Notes: generated from the letters alone by a model not told the origin. Shown: positions 42,685 through 51,815, counted from the stretch's first letter. The stretch: 64,000 nt of DNA from Aliivibrio salmonicida LFI1238 (GCF_000196495.1 NC_011312.1:2914001-2978000), one strand, 5' to 3'. Numbers and translations are program-made.

Positions 42685-44172
42685 ATGACTGATAAAATAA
42701 AACCACTTCCTGATACCATTGACGAGCTGAAAGCACTTGTGCTTCAGCTTGAAAATAAATATAACCGTCTTCTAGAGCAATTTCGGCTGGCTCAACATCA
42801 GCGCTTTGGTAAAAGCAGTGAATCTGACTCGACTCAATTTGATTTATTCAATGAAACAGAAGAAGAAATCATCATTGAAAATGATGACACACAAACGATT
42901 ACCTACACTCGTCAAAAGCCAAAACGCCAACGCTTACCTGAAGACTTACCGCGTACTGTTATTATCCACGACATAAAAGATAAAACTTGTAAGTGTTGCG
43001 GTCTAGAGATGCATGCGATGGGTAAAGACATCAGTGAAAAGTTGGAATTTGTACCAGCTAAAGTGGAAGTTATTCAACATGTTCGTCCTAAATATGCTTG
43101 CCGAAATTGTGAAAAAAACAATACTTCAGTAGACATTAAACAAGCCCCAATGCCAGCGTCACCAATCCCTAAAGGGATTGCGACCGCAAGTTTACTTGCT
43201 CAAATTATTACGGCTAAATTTCAATACAGTCTTCCACTTTATCGTCAAGAAACGTTATTTCAGCAATGGGGTATCATTATTGGACGGCGAACGATGGCGG
43301 ATTGGTTAATAAAATGCTCGGTACTATTTACCCCTCTTAATAACGAGTTACATCGTATTTTGCTTGAACAACCCACTCTGCATTGTGATGAAACAACGGT
43401 AAATGTGTTGGATGTTGAAAAAGCAAAATGTTATATGTGGGTCTACTGCTCTGGCTATGATTCTCCAGGCTCTGGTGTTTTGCCTGGAATTGTACTTTAT
43501 GATTATCAATCTAGCAGGCATGGCTACCATCCAGTTAACTTTTTAAAAGGTTATAACGGGTATTTACATACCGATGGTTACCAAGGTTATGAACAAACTG
43601 AAGCGATGTTAGTTGGCTGTTGGGCACACGCACGTCGACGATTTATTGAGGCTCAACGTGTTCAAGTAAAAGGGAAAACAGGGAGTGCAGATTGGGTATT
43701 GAGTAAAATCCAAAAGCTATACCGGATCGAATCGTTATTAAAAGAGGCTTCCCCTGAAGCCAAGTATGTTGCTAGGCAGACAGAAGCCCGCGATTTACTT
43801 AAAGAGCTCCGTGATTGGCTTGATAGCGCAGTTAGTCGAGTATCACCTAAAACAAAATTAGGTGAGGCGATTAGCTATACATTAAATCAATGGGATAAAT
43901 TAGTTCGTTATATTGATGATGGATTGTTATCTATTGATAACAATCGAGCAGAGCGAGCGGTTAAACCGTTTGTTATCGGCCGGAAAAACTGGTTATTTTC
44001 GGGTTCAACGGCTGGTGCAGATTCAAGTGCAATGCTTTACAGCATTGTAGAAACAGCAAAGGCAAACGGATTAATCCCTTACGATTATATTAGGTATTGT
44101 CTAGATCGTTTATGTGTTGGATCGCCAGATATCGATTCACTTTTACCTTGGAATGTAAAAGACAAGGTGTAG
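42685..44172 (+). CDS. tnpC: IS66-family transposase TnpC (copy B)
   Basis: The 495-residue DDE transposase matches copy A except for Thr2, Met in EAMLVG and Asp in GSPDID. It has the coiled-coil start, the CKCCGLEM zinc ribbon and the DDE core. The ATG at 42685 has no clear ribosome site. A full AGGAGG (42637-42642) lies upstream, six bases before an in-frame ATT at 42649 with an open frame between, so the true start may be 12 codons earlier. Confidence 0.95.
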   Translation: MTDKIKPLPDTIDELKALVLQLENKYNRLLEQFRLAQHQRFGKSSESDSTQFDLFNETEEEIIIENDDTQTITYTRQKPKRQRLPEDLPRTVIIHDIKDKTCKCCGLEMHAMGKDISEKLEFVPAKVEVIQHVRPKYACRNCEKNNTSVDIKQAPMPASPIPKGIATASLLAQIITAKFQYSLPLYRQETLFQQWGIIIGRRTMADWLIKCSVLFTPLNNELHRILLEQPTLHCDETTVNVLDVEKAKCYMWVYCSGYDSPGSGVLPGIVLYDYQSSRHGYHPVNFLKGYNGYLHTDGYQGYEQTEAMLVGCWAHARRRFIEAQRVQVKGKTGSADWVLSKIQKLYRIESLLKEASPEAKYVARQTEARDLLKELRDWLDSAVSRVSPKTKLGEAISYTLNQWDKLVRYIDDGLLSIDNNRAERAVKPFVIGRKNWLFSGSTAGADSSAMLYSIVETAKANGLIPYDYIRYCLDRLCVGSPDIDSLLPWNVKDKV

Positions 44173-44188
44173 TTCCCCGCACGCTTAC

Positions 44189-44196
44189 AACAAACC
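44189..44196. repeat. Right 8-bp target duplication of IS66 copy B
   Basis: AACAAACC follows the right inverted repeat and matches 41866-41873. Confidence 0.95.
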
Positions 44197-44229
44197 TCCT
44201 ATAGCTTGATTTTATAACTATTCTGAAAT

Positions 44230-44247
44230 AATGACTGAGCAGTCATT
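44230..44247. promoter_or_regulatory. Palindrome upstream of argD
   Basis: AATGACT and AGTCATT are separated by GAGC, about 110 bp before argD, in the short native upstream DNA left after the IS66 insertion. It may be an operator or an RNA hairpin; it does not match the ARG-box consensus well. Confidence 0.3.
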
Positions 44248-44359
44248 TAATTACAGAAGGTGAAACTTTTTTAGTTCAAAAAAAGAATTTTGTACTATTG
44301 AAAAGGTAATGGTTTGTAAATACTATGCTGAAAAACGGCATACGCAGAAGGAAAGTGTG

Positions 44360-45574
44360 ATGACGACCAATTCACAAGTAGAACGTAAAGACTTTAATGA
44401 TGTAATGGTACCTTGTTATAACCCGATGGAAATTATTCCAGTGAAAGGTCAAGGTGCACGAGTGTGGGATCAAGCGGGAAAAGAATACGTTGATTTTGCT
44501 GGAGGGATTGCAGTTAGTTGTCTTGGCCACTGCCATCCAATTATGGTTAATGCACTGCAAGAGCAGTCACAAAAACTGTGGCACTTAAGTAACGTGTTAA
44601 CGAATGAACCTGCAATTCGTCTGGCTAAAAAATTAACCGAAGTTTCTTTTGCTGAAAAAGTTTTTTTTGCTAACTCTGGCGCAGAAGCAAATGAAGCCGC
44701 ATTGAAATTGGCTCGTCGCTGGGCGGTTGATGTTCATGGTGCAGAAAAAAGTGAAATCATTGCATTTAAGCAAGGCTTTCATGGGCGTACTTTCTTTACC
44801 GTAACGGTCGGTGGGCAAGAAGCTTATTCTGATGGTTTTGGACCTAAGCCGGGTGATATCTCTCATCTTGAATACAATAACCTTGCCGAACTTGAAGCGC
44901 ACATGTCAGAAAAAACCTGTGCGATCATGATGGAACCACTGCAAGGTGAAGGTGGGTTAATTTCACCAACGGCTGAATTTGTTGAGGGCGTCAGAGCGCT
45001 ATGTGACAAATACAACGCACTGCTTATTTTTGATGAAGTTCAAACCGGAAACGGCCGTACTGGTGACTTTTATGCATACCAAGGCTTAGGGGTTACGCCT
45101 GACATTCTGAGTACAGCTAAATCACTCGGTGGTGGCTTTCCTATTGGCGCGATGCTTACCACAACCGAGCTTGCTCAACATTTAAAAGTGGGTACACATG
45201 GGTCAACTTATGGTGGTAATCCATTAGCTTGTGCAGTGGCAGAAGCCGTTGTAAACGAAGTGAGCAAGCCAGAAGTATTGGCTGGCGTGAAAGAGCGTGA
45301 ACAATGGTTTCGTGACGGCTTAGAAGCGTTGAATGCCAAATACGATATGTTTGCCGAGATACGTGGTAAAGGGTTATTGCTTGGTGCGGCATTAAATGAA
45401 GCATGGCAAGGGCGAGCTCGTGACGTGTTAGTTGCCGCTGGTGAACAAGGCTTAATGGTCTTAGTTGCCGGTGTTAATGTTGTTCGTTTTACGCCATCGC
45501 TAGTTATCACAAAAGAAGATGTTGAGTTAGGTTTCGAGCGTTTAGATAACGCATTAGCATCATTAACTAAATAA
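44360..45574 (+). CDS. argD: Acetylornithine/succinylornithine aminotransferase
   Basis: This PLP enzyme acts in arginine synthesis (N-acetylornithine) and, as AstC, in the AST catabolic pathway (succinylornithine). The start is the ATG at 44360 (MTTNSQVERKDF) after GAAGGAAAG, giving 404 residues; a longer frame from 44309 lacks a site. The PLP Lys254 lies in STAKSLGGGFPIGAM, and GVCC-like class III motifs such as LIFDEVQTGNGRTG are present. Its position before astA and astD supports the dual role. IS66 copy B ends 163 bp upstream and may have changed its promoter. Confidence 0.93.
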   Translation: MTTNSQVERKDFNDVMVPCYNPMEIIPVKGQGARVWDQAGKEYVDFAGGIAVSCLGHCHPIMVNALQEQSQKLWHLSNVLTNEPAIRLAKKLTEVSFAEKVFFANSGAEANEAALKLARRWAVDVHGAEKSEIIAFKQGFHGRTFFTVTVGGQEAYSDGFGPKPGDISHLEYNNLAELEAHMSEKTCAIMMEPLQGEGGLISPTAEFVEGVRALCDKYNALLIFDEVQTGNGRTGDFYAYQGLGVTPDILSTAKSLGGGFPIGAMLTTTELAQHLKVGTHGSTYGGNPLACAVAEAVVNEVSKPEVLAGVKEREQWFRDGLEALNAKYDMFAEIRGKGLLLGAALNEAWQGRARDVLVAAGEQGLMVLVAGVNVVRFTPSLVITKEDVELGFERLDNALASLTK

Positions 45575-45595
45575 TCGCCATCTCTTAATTATGTC

Positions 45596-45619
45596 AGTGA
45601 CCCATTAATTTGGGTCACT
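45596..45619 (+). terminator. Hairpin between argD and astA
   Basis: AGTGACCC and GGGTCACT pair around ATTAATTT, 22 bp after argD. The tail (CTTCTCAG) is only moderately T-rich, so it may attenuate rather than stop transcription into astA. Confidence 0.6.
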
Positions 45620-45738
45620 CTTCTCAGTTCGATCTTACTTTTATTTCTACAGTATAGTGCTCACTCCAATGAATAGTCTCGTGGTTTTATTTATTGGAAT
45701 TAGCATGATCTTTATACATCGCATCGGAGGGATTATTG

Positions 45739-46755
45739 ATGCTTGTTATTCGCCCTATTACTCAGGCAGATTATCCTGCACTTCATCAGTGTGCCGTAGA
45801 ATCTGGACATGGTTTTACGTCATTACCCGTTAATGAAGAGCAGCTTAGAAATCGTATTGATCATTCCACAGAAAGTTTTGAAAAAGAAGCGCTTTCCCCT
45901 GGGACTGAAGGCTACCTTATGGTTGGCGAAGACACGGTTACCGGTGAAGTGACCGGAACCACAGGGATAGAAGCGGCAGTCGGACTCGATTCACCATTTT
46001 ATAATTATCACATCAGTAAAGTGGTTCATTTCTCTCGTAAATTAAACGTAAACAATGTGGTAAAAGTGCTGACGTTCGGCAGTAATTACACGGGAAGCAC
46101 TGAGATTTGTACTCTATTTCTACGTCCGGAATTTCGTGAAGGCCTCAATGGTCGCTTGATGTCAAAAGCCCGATTTTTAATGATGGCAGAACACCCGCAC
46201 CGTTTCTCAGACACTATTTTTGCAGAGATGCGTGGTGTGTCAGATGAAGAGGGGCAATCACCATTCTGGAAATGGTTACAAAAGCATTTCTTTTCTATCG
46301 ATTTTACAGAAGCCGATTATTTAACTGGAATTGGCTATAAAGGGTTTATTGCGGATTTAATGCCTAAATTACCTATCTATGTCAGCTTATTAAGTAAGGA
46401 AGCTCAAGAGGTTATTGGCAAGGTGCATGACAGTACTAAACCAGCTTTAAAACTGTTAGAGAATGAAGGGTTTCGTTGTCGTGGTTATGTGGATATTTTT
46501 GACGCGGGCCCAACAGTAGAGTGCGATTTACGCAGCATTGAATCGGTGCGAAATTCATTTAAAGCCAAAGTTATCATTACAGAACATAACAGCTCTCAAC
46601 AGTATTTAATTTCAAATACATCGTTTGAAAACTTTAGAGCAACGGCAACAACAGCTGCTTATGACAAAGCCACTGATACCGTTCATTTAACTAGAGATGC
46701 GGCAGATGCATTACAAGTTGATGTTGATGATTACGTACGTTTACTGGCTCAATAG
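45739..46755 (+). CDS. astA: Arginine N-succinyltransferase
   Basis: AstA succinylates arginine with succinyl-CoA, the first step of ammonia-producing arginine catabolism. The 338-residue protein starts MLVIRPITQADYPALHQ, with GGAGG eight bases before the ATG at 45739; an in-frame TTG at 45736 is also possible. Family features include SKVVHFSRKLNVNNVVKVL, EICTLFLRPEFREGLNGRL and the FAEMRGVSDEEGQSPFW segment. It is followed 12 bp later by astD. Confidence 0.95.
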   Translation: MLVIRPITQADYPALHQCAVESGHGFTSLPVNEEQLRNRIDHSTESFEKEALSPGTEGYLMVGEDTVTGEVTGTTGIEAAVGLDSPFYNYHISKVVHFSRKLNVNNVVKVLTFGSNYTGSTEICTLFLRPEFREGLNGRLMSKARFLMMAEHPHRFSDTIFAEMRGVSDEEGQSPFWKWLQKHFFSIDFTEADYLTGIGYKGFIADLMPKLPIYVSLLSKEAQEVIGKVHDSTKPALKLLENEGFRCRGYVDIFDAGPTVECDLRSIESVRNSFKAKVIITEHNSSQQYLISNTSFENFRATATTAAYDKATDTVHLTRDAADALQVDVDDYVRLLAQ

Positions 46756-46767
46756 AGGACAAAGGAT

Positions 46768-48225
46768 ATGACACATTGGATTGCAGGGGATTGGGTTTCT
46801 GGCCACGGTGAAACAATACAATCATTAAGCCCATACAACAGCAACGTTGTATGGCAGGGAGAAAGCGCAACCAAAGATCAAGTTGAGTCTGCGGTTAGTG
46901 CGGCACGACATGCCTTTATTGAGTGGAAAAAGCAGCCTTTCGAAGCGCGCCAAGTGATTATTGAGCGTTTTGCAGCGTTAGTGAAAGAGAACACGGATAA
47001 GATTGCTGAAGTCATTTCTAAAGAGACTGGAAAGCCTTTTTGGGAAACAAAAACAGAAGCGGGCGCGATGGTAGGTAAAATTGCTATCTCTATACGTGCG
47101 TATCATGAAAGAACGCCCCATAAAGAGCGTGAAGCGGCGGGAAATAAAATAGTACTCAGACATCGCCCATTAGGTGTAATGGCGGTCTTTGGACCGTACA
47201 ACTTCCCTGGTCACCTCCCTAATGGCCATATCGTTCCTGCATTGCTTGCGGGTAACACGGTGGTATTAAAACCATCAGAGCAAACGCCGTGGACCAGTGA
47301 AGTCATTATGAAGTTATGGCAACAAGCGGGTTTGCCAAATGGGGTGATTAATTTGGTGCAAGGCGCTCGTGAAACTGGTGAAGCGTTAGCGAGTGCCAAA
47401 GGTATTGATGGTTTGCTGTTTACTGGCAGTGCCAATACGGGGCATATCCTGCATCGTCAATTTTCTGGTGATACCGGGAAAATGCTCGCTCTAGAAATGG
47501 GTGGCAATAATCCAATGGTTATTTCCAAGTCCTTTGGTGAGCAAGAGGCCGCAGTTTATACGATTATTCAGTCGGCATTTATTAGTGCAGGCCAGCGTTG
47601 TACTTGTGCCCGTCGTTTGTATGTTCCTATAGGTAAGGCGGGAGATGAGTTATTAGTTCGTCTTGTTGAAGTGGCAAAAACCATCGTGGTTGATCAACCT
47701 TTTGCCGAGAATACGCCATTTATGGGACCACAAATCTCAATCGCAGCAGCAGAGTTTATTCTCAACGCTCAGAAGAATTTACAAGATTTAGGTGGGGAGT
47801 CTCTACTTGAAGCTAAAAGCCTAGGTCACGCCTTTGTTTCTCCGGGGATTATCGATGCTACTAACGTTGCTGAATTACCCGATGAAGAATACTTTGGACC
47901 ATTGCTACAAGTCGTGCGTTACGAGACATTAGAAGAAGCGGTAGAGCTTGCTAATGACACTCGCTATGGTTTATCTGCGGGTCTAGTATCGACGGATGAC
48001 AGTGAGTGGGAATACTTTGTAGAACACATTCGTGCAGGTATCGTTAATCGCAACCGTCAATTGACAGGTGCGAGTGGTGATGCGCCATTTGGTGGCCCAG
48101 GTGCATCGGGTAATATGAAGCCGAGTGCGTATTATGCGGCAGATTATTGTGCTTATCCAATGGCATCGATGGAAGGTGATGCGTGTGAAATTCCTGCACA
48201 ATTATCTCCAGGACTAACTCTTTAA
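46768..48225 (+). CDS. astD: Succinylglutamate semialdehyde dehydrogenase
   Basis: AstD oxidises N-succinylglutamate semialdehyde to succinylglutamate with NAD. The 485-residue aldehyde dehydrogenase has the NAD motif GLLFTGSANTGHIL (about 214-227), LALEMGGNNPMV with the catalytic base Glu, and the nucleophilic Cys in SAGQRCTCARRL. GVMAVFGPYNFPGHLPNGH is the N-terminal active-site segment. The start follows AGAGGACAAAGG. The AST enzymes AstB and AstE are not in this window. Confidence 0.95.
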   Translation: MTHWIAGDWVSGHGETIQSLSPYNSNVVWQGESATKDQVESAVSAARHAFIEWKKQPFEARQVIIERFAALVKENTDKIAEVISKETGKPFWETKTEAGAMVGKIAISIRAYHERTPHKEREAAGNKIVLRHRPLGVMAVFGPYNFPGHLPNGHIVPALLAGNTVVLKPSEQTPWTSEVIMKLWQQAGLPNGVINLVQGARETGEALASAKGIDGLLFTGSANTGHILHRQFSGDTGKMLALEMGGNNPMVISKSFGEQEAAVYTIIQSAFISAGQRCTCARRLYVPIGKAGDELLVRLVEVAKTIVVDQPFAENTPFMGPQISIAAAEFILNAQKNLQDLGGESLLEAKSLGHAFVSPGIIDATNVAELPDEEYFGPLLQVVRYETLEEAVELANDTRYGLSAGLVSTDDSEWEYFVEHIRAGIVNRNRQLTGASGDAPFGGPGASGNMKPSAYYAADYCAYPMASMEGDACEIPAQLSPGLTL

Positions 48226-48237
48226 GAGGTAACGAGT

Positions 48238-49032
48238 ATGAATAATGTGAATTCTTTATTTTCGGCACTATGGCAAGATTATGTCGTTCGGCTATCTCCT
48301 TCTGCTGGGAAGGTTCGACAATTACTGTCTGGCGGTGACGAGATTATTAATGATCACATCGCATTAAGAACGTTTAATCTATCTAAAGTGGGTTTATCTA
48401 CGTTAGCGGCGCCATTTTTAGCGATGGGCTATAAAGCGTGTGATGAATATGAGTTTGTTGCTAAAAAATTAAAAGCTCAACATTTCGAACACCCAGATCC
48501 AAAAGCGCCTAAAGTGTTTATTAGTGAATTATTAGTTGAGGAACTTTCTGTTCAGGCTCAAGATATTATTCATAAATTAGTTAAACAAGTGCCTGCCCAC
48601 TATTTTGTTAGTAATGACTTTTTGTCTTCTGGCCGACCTTGGTCATTAAGTTATGAAGAGTACGAAACGTTAGCAAAAGAAAGTGAATACGCTTCTTGGT
48701 TGGCGGCTCATGGTTATGGGGCAAATCATTTTACTGTGTATGTTAATCAGTTGGATGGTTTTGATAGCGTGGTGGATGTAAATCAACATCTTCGAAAAGC
48801 GGGTTTTTCTATTAATGAAGTTGGTGGAGAAGTAAAAGGATCTCCTGAGGTTCATTTAGAGCAGTCCTCAACGATGGCTGATAAAGTAACCGTAAACTTT
48901 ACTGAGGGTGAATTTGACATTCCGGGTGGTTTTTATGAGTTTGCCAAACGTTATGCCTTACCTACAGGGGAATTATATCAAGGGTTTGTTGAGGCTTCTG
49001 CGGATAAGATTTTTGAAAGTACCGATGGGTAA
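48238..49032 (+). CDS. DUF1338 family protein, possible 2-oxoacid dioxygenase/decarboxylase
   Basis: The 264-residue protein begins 12 bp after astD and belongs to the DUF1338 family. One group of the family (YdcJ/HglS) is an Fe(II)-dependent 2-oxoadipate dioxygenase with a vicinal-oxygen-chelate fold. Candidate metal ligands include His in NDHIALRTFN and AHGYGANHFTVYV, and Glu in LEQSSTMAD. The short length differs from HglS (about 450), so its substrate is unknown. Its stable place in the argD-astAD cluster suggests a role in arginine or related amino acid breakdown. Confidence 0.8.
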   Translation: MNNVNSLFSALWQDYVVRLSPSAGKVRQLLSGGDEIINDHIALRTFNLSKVGLSTLAAPFLAMGYKACDEYEFVAKKLKAQHFEHPDPKAPKVFISELLVEELSVQAQDIIHKLVKQVPAHYFVSNDFLSSGRPWSLSYEEYETLAKESEYASWLAAHGYGANHFTVYVNQLDGFDSVVDVNQHLRKAGFSINEVGGEVKGSPEVHLEQSSTMADKVTVNFTEGEFDIPGGFYEFAKRYALPTGELYQGFVEASADKIFESTDG

Positions 49033-49063
49033 CCTAAGTCTTTAGGTCGTAAAGTCTACTCAT

Positions 49064-49095
49064 AAAAAAACGCAGCTTATGGGCTGCGTTTTTAT
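49064..49095. terminator. Bidirectional terminator between the DUF1338 gene and crp
   Basis: AAAAACGCAGC and GCTGCGTTTTT pair around TTATGG, between convergent genes, with T runs on both strands. Confidence 0.93.
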
Positions 49096-49116
49096 TTGTT
49101 TATGGTTACCGTTAAA

Positions 49117-49749
49117 TTAACGAGTGCCGTAAACTACAATTGTTTTACCGTGTGCTGAAATCAAGTTTTGCTCTTCAAGCATCTTCAAGATACGACCAAC
49201 AGTTTCACGTGAACAACCTACAATTTGCCCGATCTCTTGACGAGTGATCTTAATTTGCATGCCATCTGGGTGAGTCATTGCATCTGGTTGTTTAGCTAGA
49301 TTCAGTAGAGTCTGAGCGATACGGCCTGTTACGTCTAGGAATGCTAAATCACCCACTTTTTGGCTAGTGATTTGTAGACGAGTTGCCATTTGAGCAGAAA
49401 GACGCATCAGAATGTCTGGGTTTACTTGAATAAGTTGACGGAATTTCTTGAATGAAATTTCAGCAACTTCACAAGGACTTTTTGCACGAACCCATGCTGA
49501 ACGTTCTTGGCCTTCTTCAAACAAACCAAGTTCACCAATGAAGTCACCTTGGTTAAGGTAAGAAAGGATCATTTCCTTTCCTTCTTCATCTTTAATCAGT
49601 ACAGCAACAGAACCTTTTACGATGTAGTAAAGAGTCTCAGCTTTTTCACCCGCGTGAATCAAAGTACTTTTTGATGGGTACTTATGAATGTGACAATGAG
49701 ATAAGAACCACTCTAATGTTGGATCTGTCTGAGGTTTACCTAGAACCAT
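49117..49749 (-). CDS. crp: cAMP receptor protein (catabolite activator)
   Basis: Crp binds cAMP and regulates promoters at TGTGA-N6-TCACA sites. The 210-residue length equals that of E. coli Crp. The cyclic-nucleotide fold contains IGELGLFEEGQERSAW, with the Arg and Ser that bind cAMP phosphate. A long helix (about 112-134) mediates dimerisation, and the C-terminal HTH is TRQEIGQIVGCSRETVGRIL (about 169-188). A matching palindrome lies upstream, so autoregulation is likely. Confidence 0.98.
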   Translation of the reverse strand: MVLGKPQTDPTLEWFLSHCHIHKYPSKSTLIHAGEKAETLYYIVKGSVAVLIKDEEGKEMILSYLNQGDFIGELGLFEEGQERSAWVRAKSPCEVAEISFKKFRQLIQVNPDILMRLSAQMATRLQITSQKVGDLAFLDVTGRIAQTLLNLAKQPDAMTHPDGMQIKITRQEIGQIVGCSRETVGRILKMLEEQNLISAHGKTIVVYGTR

Positions 49750-49947
49750 ACTTTATACTTCCTCTGCGTTTGCCAAGTAGGCGATGTCCATTTTAAAATA
49801 ACTGAGCCAAATATCAGTTTGGCCTATAGAATATGGTTATCGGAACAAGGCTGCATGTTCGTTGAGATAATTGATAAAATAATACCCTGTTTCGCAATCG
49901 ATTTCTTGACTTTGATCGTATGAATAGTGCGACCAAGGGCACAATTT

Positions 49948-49963
49948 CGTGAAATGGATCACG
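49948..49963. promoter_or_regulatory. CRP-binding palindrome between crp and osmC-like gene
   Basis: CGTGA-AATGGA-TCACG is a perfect inverted repeat matching the CRP consensus at 8 of the 10 fixed positions. It lies in the 245-bp divergent region and could serve crp autoregulation, as in E. coli, or the OsmC gene. Confidence 0.7.
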
Positions 49964-49994
49964 AGTTTTCCTTTTATGTTGTAAAGAGGCTTTT

Positions 49995-50396
49995 ATGAAT
50001 GCTGAAGTTAAATGGATTGATGGATTTACTTTCTTAGGTCAATCACAATCTGGTCACTCTGTTGTTATGGATGGTAATGGTGGAGAAAAAGCACCAAGCC
50101 CGATGGAATTGGTATTAATGGCGGCGGGGGGATGTAGCTCTGTTGATGTGATTGATGGCTTGAAATCAGCCAATCAAGCGGTCACTGGTTGTGTCGCTAA
50201 GCTATCAAGTGCTCGTCGAGATGTGGCACCAAAATTATTTACTCACGTAAATATTCATTTTGAGGTAACAGGGGATAAGCTTGATCCTACGATCGTGGAA
50301 AGAGTGACGGCAGATTCTTTACAGAAATATTGTTCAGTGTGTTTAATGCTTGGCTCGGGTATTGAAATGACTCACAGCTGGGAAATCATTGCGTAA
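49995..50396 (+). CDS. yhfA: OsmC/Ohr-family protein (YhfA type)
   Basis: The 133-residue protein has the OsmC fold. Characteristic stretches are SPMELVLMAAGGCSSVDVIDGL (the first reactive Cys) and KYCSVCLMLG near the C-terminus (second Cys region). OsmC proteins reduce organic hydroperoxides, but YhfA's substrate is not known. The divergent crp-yhfA pair is conserved in gamma-proteobacteria. Its ATG follows AAAGAGGCTTTT. Confidence 0.9.
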   Translation: MNAEVKWIDGFTFLGQSQSGHSVVMDGNGGEKAPSPMELVLMAAGGCSSVDVIDGLKSANQAVTGCVAKLSSARRDVAPKLFTHVNIHFEVTGDKLDPTIVERVTADSLQKYCSVCLMLGSGIEMTHSWEIIA

Positions 50397-50417
50397 TTAC
50401 ATTTGAAAAATTAATGT

Positions 50418-50454
50418 AAAAAGGCCCCGTTCAGTGTTGAACAGGGCCTTTTTT
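50418..50454. terminator. Bidirectional terminator between yhfA and hslU
   Basis: AAAAAGGCCCCGTTCA and TGAACAGGGCCTTTTTT pair around the short GTGT loop, with one mismatch. It serves both convergent genes. Confidence 0.93.
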
Positions 50455-50468
50455 AAAAGGGGGAATGA

Positions 50469-51803
50469 TTACAAAATGAAGCGACTTAAGTCTTCATTTT
50501 CAATTAATTCACCTAAACGAGAGGTTACATAAGCGTCATCTACCGTTAAGCTGTCACCGCCTTTCTCTGAAGCATCATAAGAAATCTCTTCCATTAGACG
50601 TTCCATTACGGTGTGCAAACGACGAGCACCGATGTTCTCTGTCGTTTCATTAACTCTAAATGCAGACTCTGCAATACGACTAATACCATCTTCAGTAAAT
50701 TCGATATTGACATTTTCAGTCGCTAATAGAGCGATGTATTGCTCAGTTAGTGAGGCATTTGGCTCGGTTAAAATACGCTTAAAGTCATTTGCCGTTAGCG
50801 CTTCTAGCTCAACACGGATCGGTAAGCGACCTTGTAATTCAGGGATCAAATCGGATGGTTTCGCCATTTGGAATGCACCTGATGTGATGAATAGCATGTG
50901 ATCAGTTCTAACCATGCCGTGTTTCGTGCTTACTGTGCTGCCTTCCACTAATGGAAGAAGGTCACGTTGAACGCCTTCGCGAGATACATCACCAGATTGA
51001 GAATTTGATCCTTTGCAGATTTTATCGATCTCATCAATAAAGACGATGCCGTGATTTTCTACGTTAAATATGGCTTGTTCTTTTAGCTCTTCAGGGTTGA
51101 CTAATTTAGCGCCTTCTTCTTCAGCAAGGGCTTTAAGCGCATCTTTGATTTTCATCTTGCGCTTTTTCGTTGTTTCGCCACCAGATAGGTTCTGAAACAT
51201 GCCCTGAAGTTGGTTCGTCATTTCTTCCATGCCTGGAGGAGCCATGATTTCGACACCCACTTGAGGTGCAGCAACATCAACATCAATCTCTTTATCGTCT
51301 AATTTGCCTTCACGCAATTTCTTACGGAAAGATTGACGAGTGCCAGAGTCATTATCACCTTCTTCATTCTTACCCCATGCATCGCGAGCGGGTGGTAATA
51401 AAATATCAAGGATACGATCTTCAGCTTGCTCTTCAGCGCGGAATTTTACTTTTTCTACCGCCTGTTGATGTGTCATTTTGATCGCGACATCGGTTAAATC
51501 ACGAATGATGCTGTCGACTTCTTTGCCTACATAACCGACTTCTGTGAATTTAGTCGCTTCTACTTTAATGAACGGTGCATTGGCTAGTTTTGCTAAACGA
51601 CGAGCAATCTCTGTTTTACCGACACCTGTAGGTCCGATCATTAAAATGTTTTTAGGCGTTACTTCTGCGCGTAATTCTGGTTGAAGTTGCATTCGACGCC
51701 AGCGGTTACGTAATGCAATGGCGACTGATCGTTTTGCTTTATCTTGACCAATAATATGGCTATCTAATTCGTGTACAATTTCACGAGGAGTCATTTCAGA
51801 CAT
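50469..51803 (-). CDS. hslU: HslUV protease ATPase subunit (ClpY)
   Basis: HslU is the AAA+ hexameric unfoldase that feeds substrates to HslV. The 444-residue protein has Walker [10 protein letters not shown] (about 57-65), the pore motif GYVGKEVDS near residue 92, an intermediate domain with acidic residues (about 110-240), Walker [11 protein letters not shown] near 255 and a C-terminal tail ending LSRFIL, which activates HslV. It follows hslV by 12 bp. A sigma-32 promoter lies upstream of hslV. Confidence 0.98.
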
Positions 51804-51815
51804 GGGTATTCCTTA

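Larger units (their letters stand above)
41874..44188 (+). mobile_element. IS66-family insertion sequence, copy B
   Basis: The 2315-bp element carries tnpA, tnpB and tnpC on the plus strand. Its ends match copy A: GTAAGCGTGCGGGG... at the left and the complement ending GCACGCTTAC at the right. A perfect 8-bp direct repeat AACAAACC flanks it, showing simple insertion into the pabA-argD spacer. It is inverted relative to copy A, with about 21.8 kb between them. Confidence 0.97.

Noticed and set aside
17772..44188. Composite transposon formed by the two IS66 copies
   Set aside because: The enclosed DNA is conserved core chromosome in normal order, and copy B has its own target duplication; they are independent insertions.
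44230..44247. ARG box upstream of argD
   Set aside because: The palindrome AATGACT/AGTCATT does not match TGAATWWWWATTCA; kept only as an unassigned palindrome.
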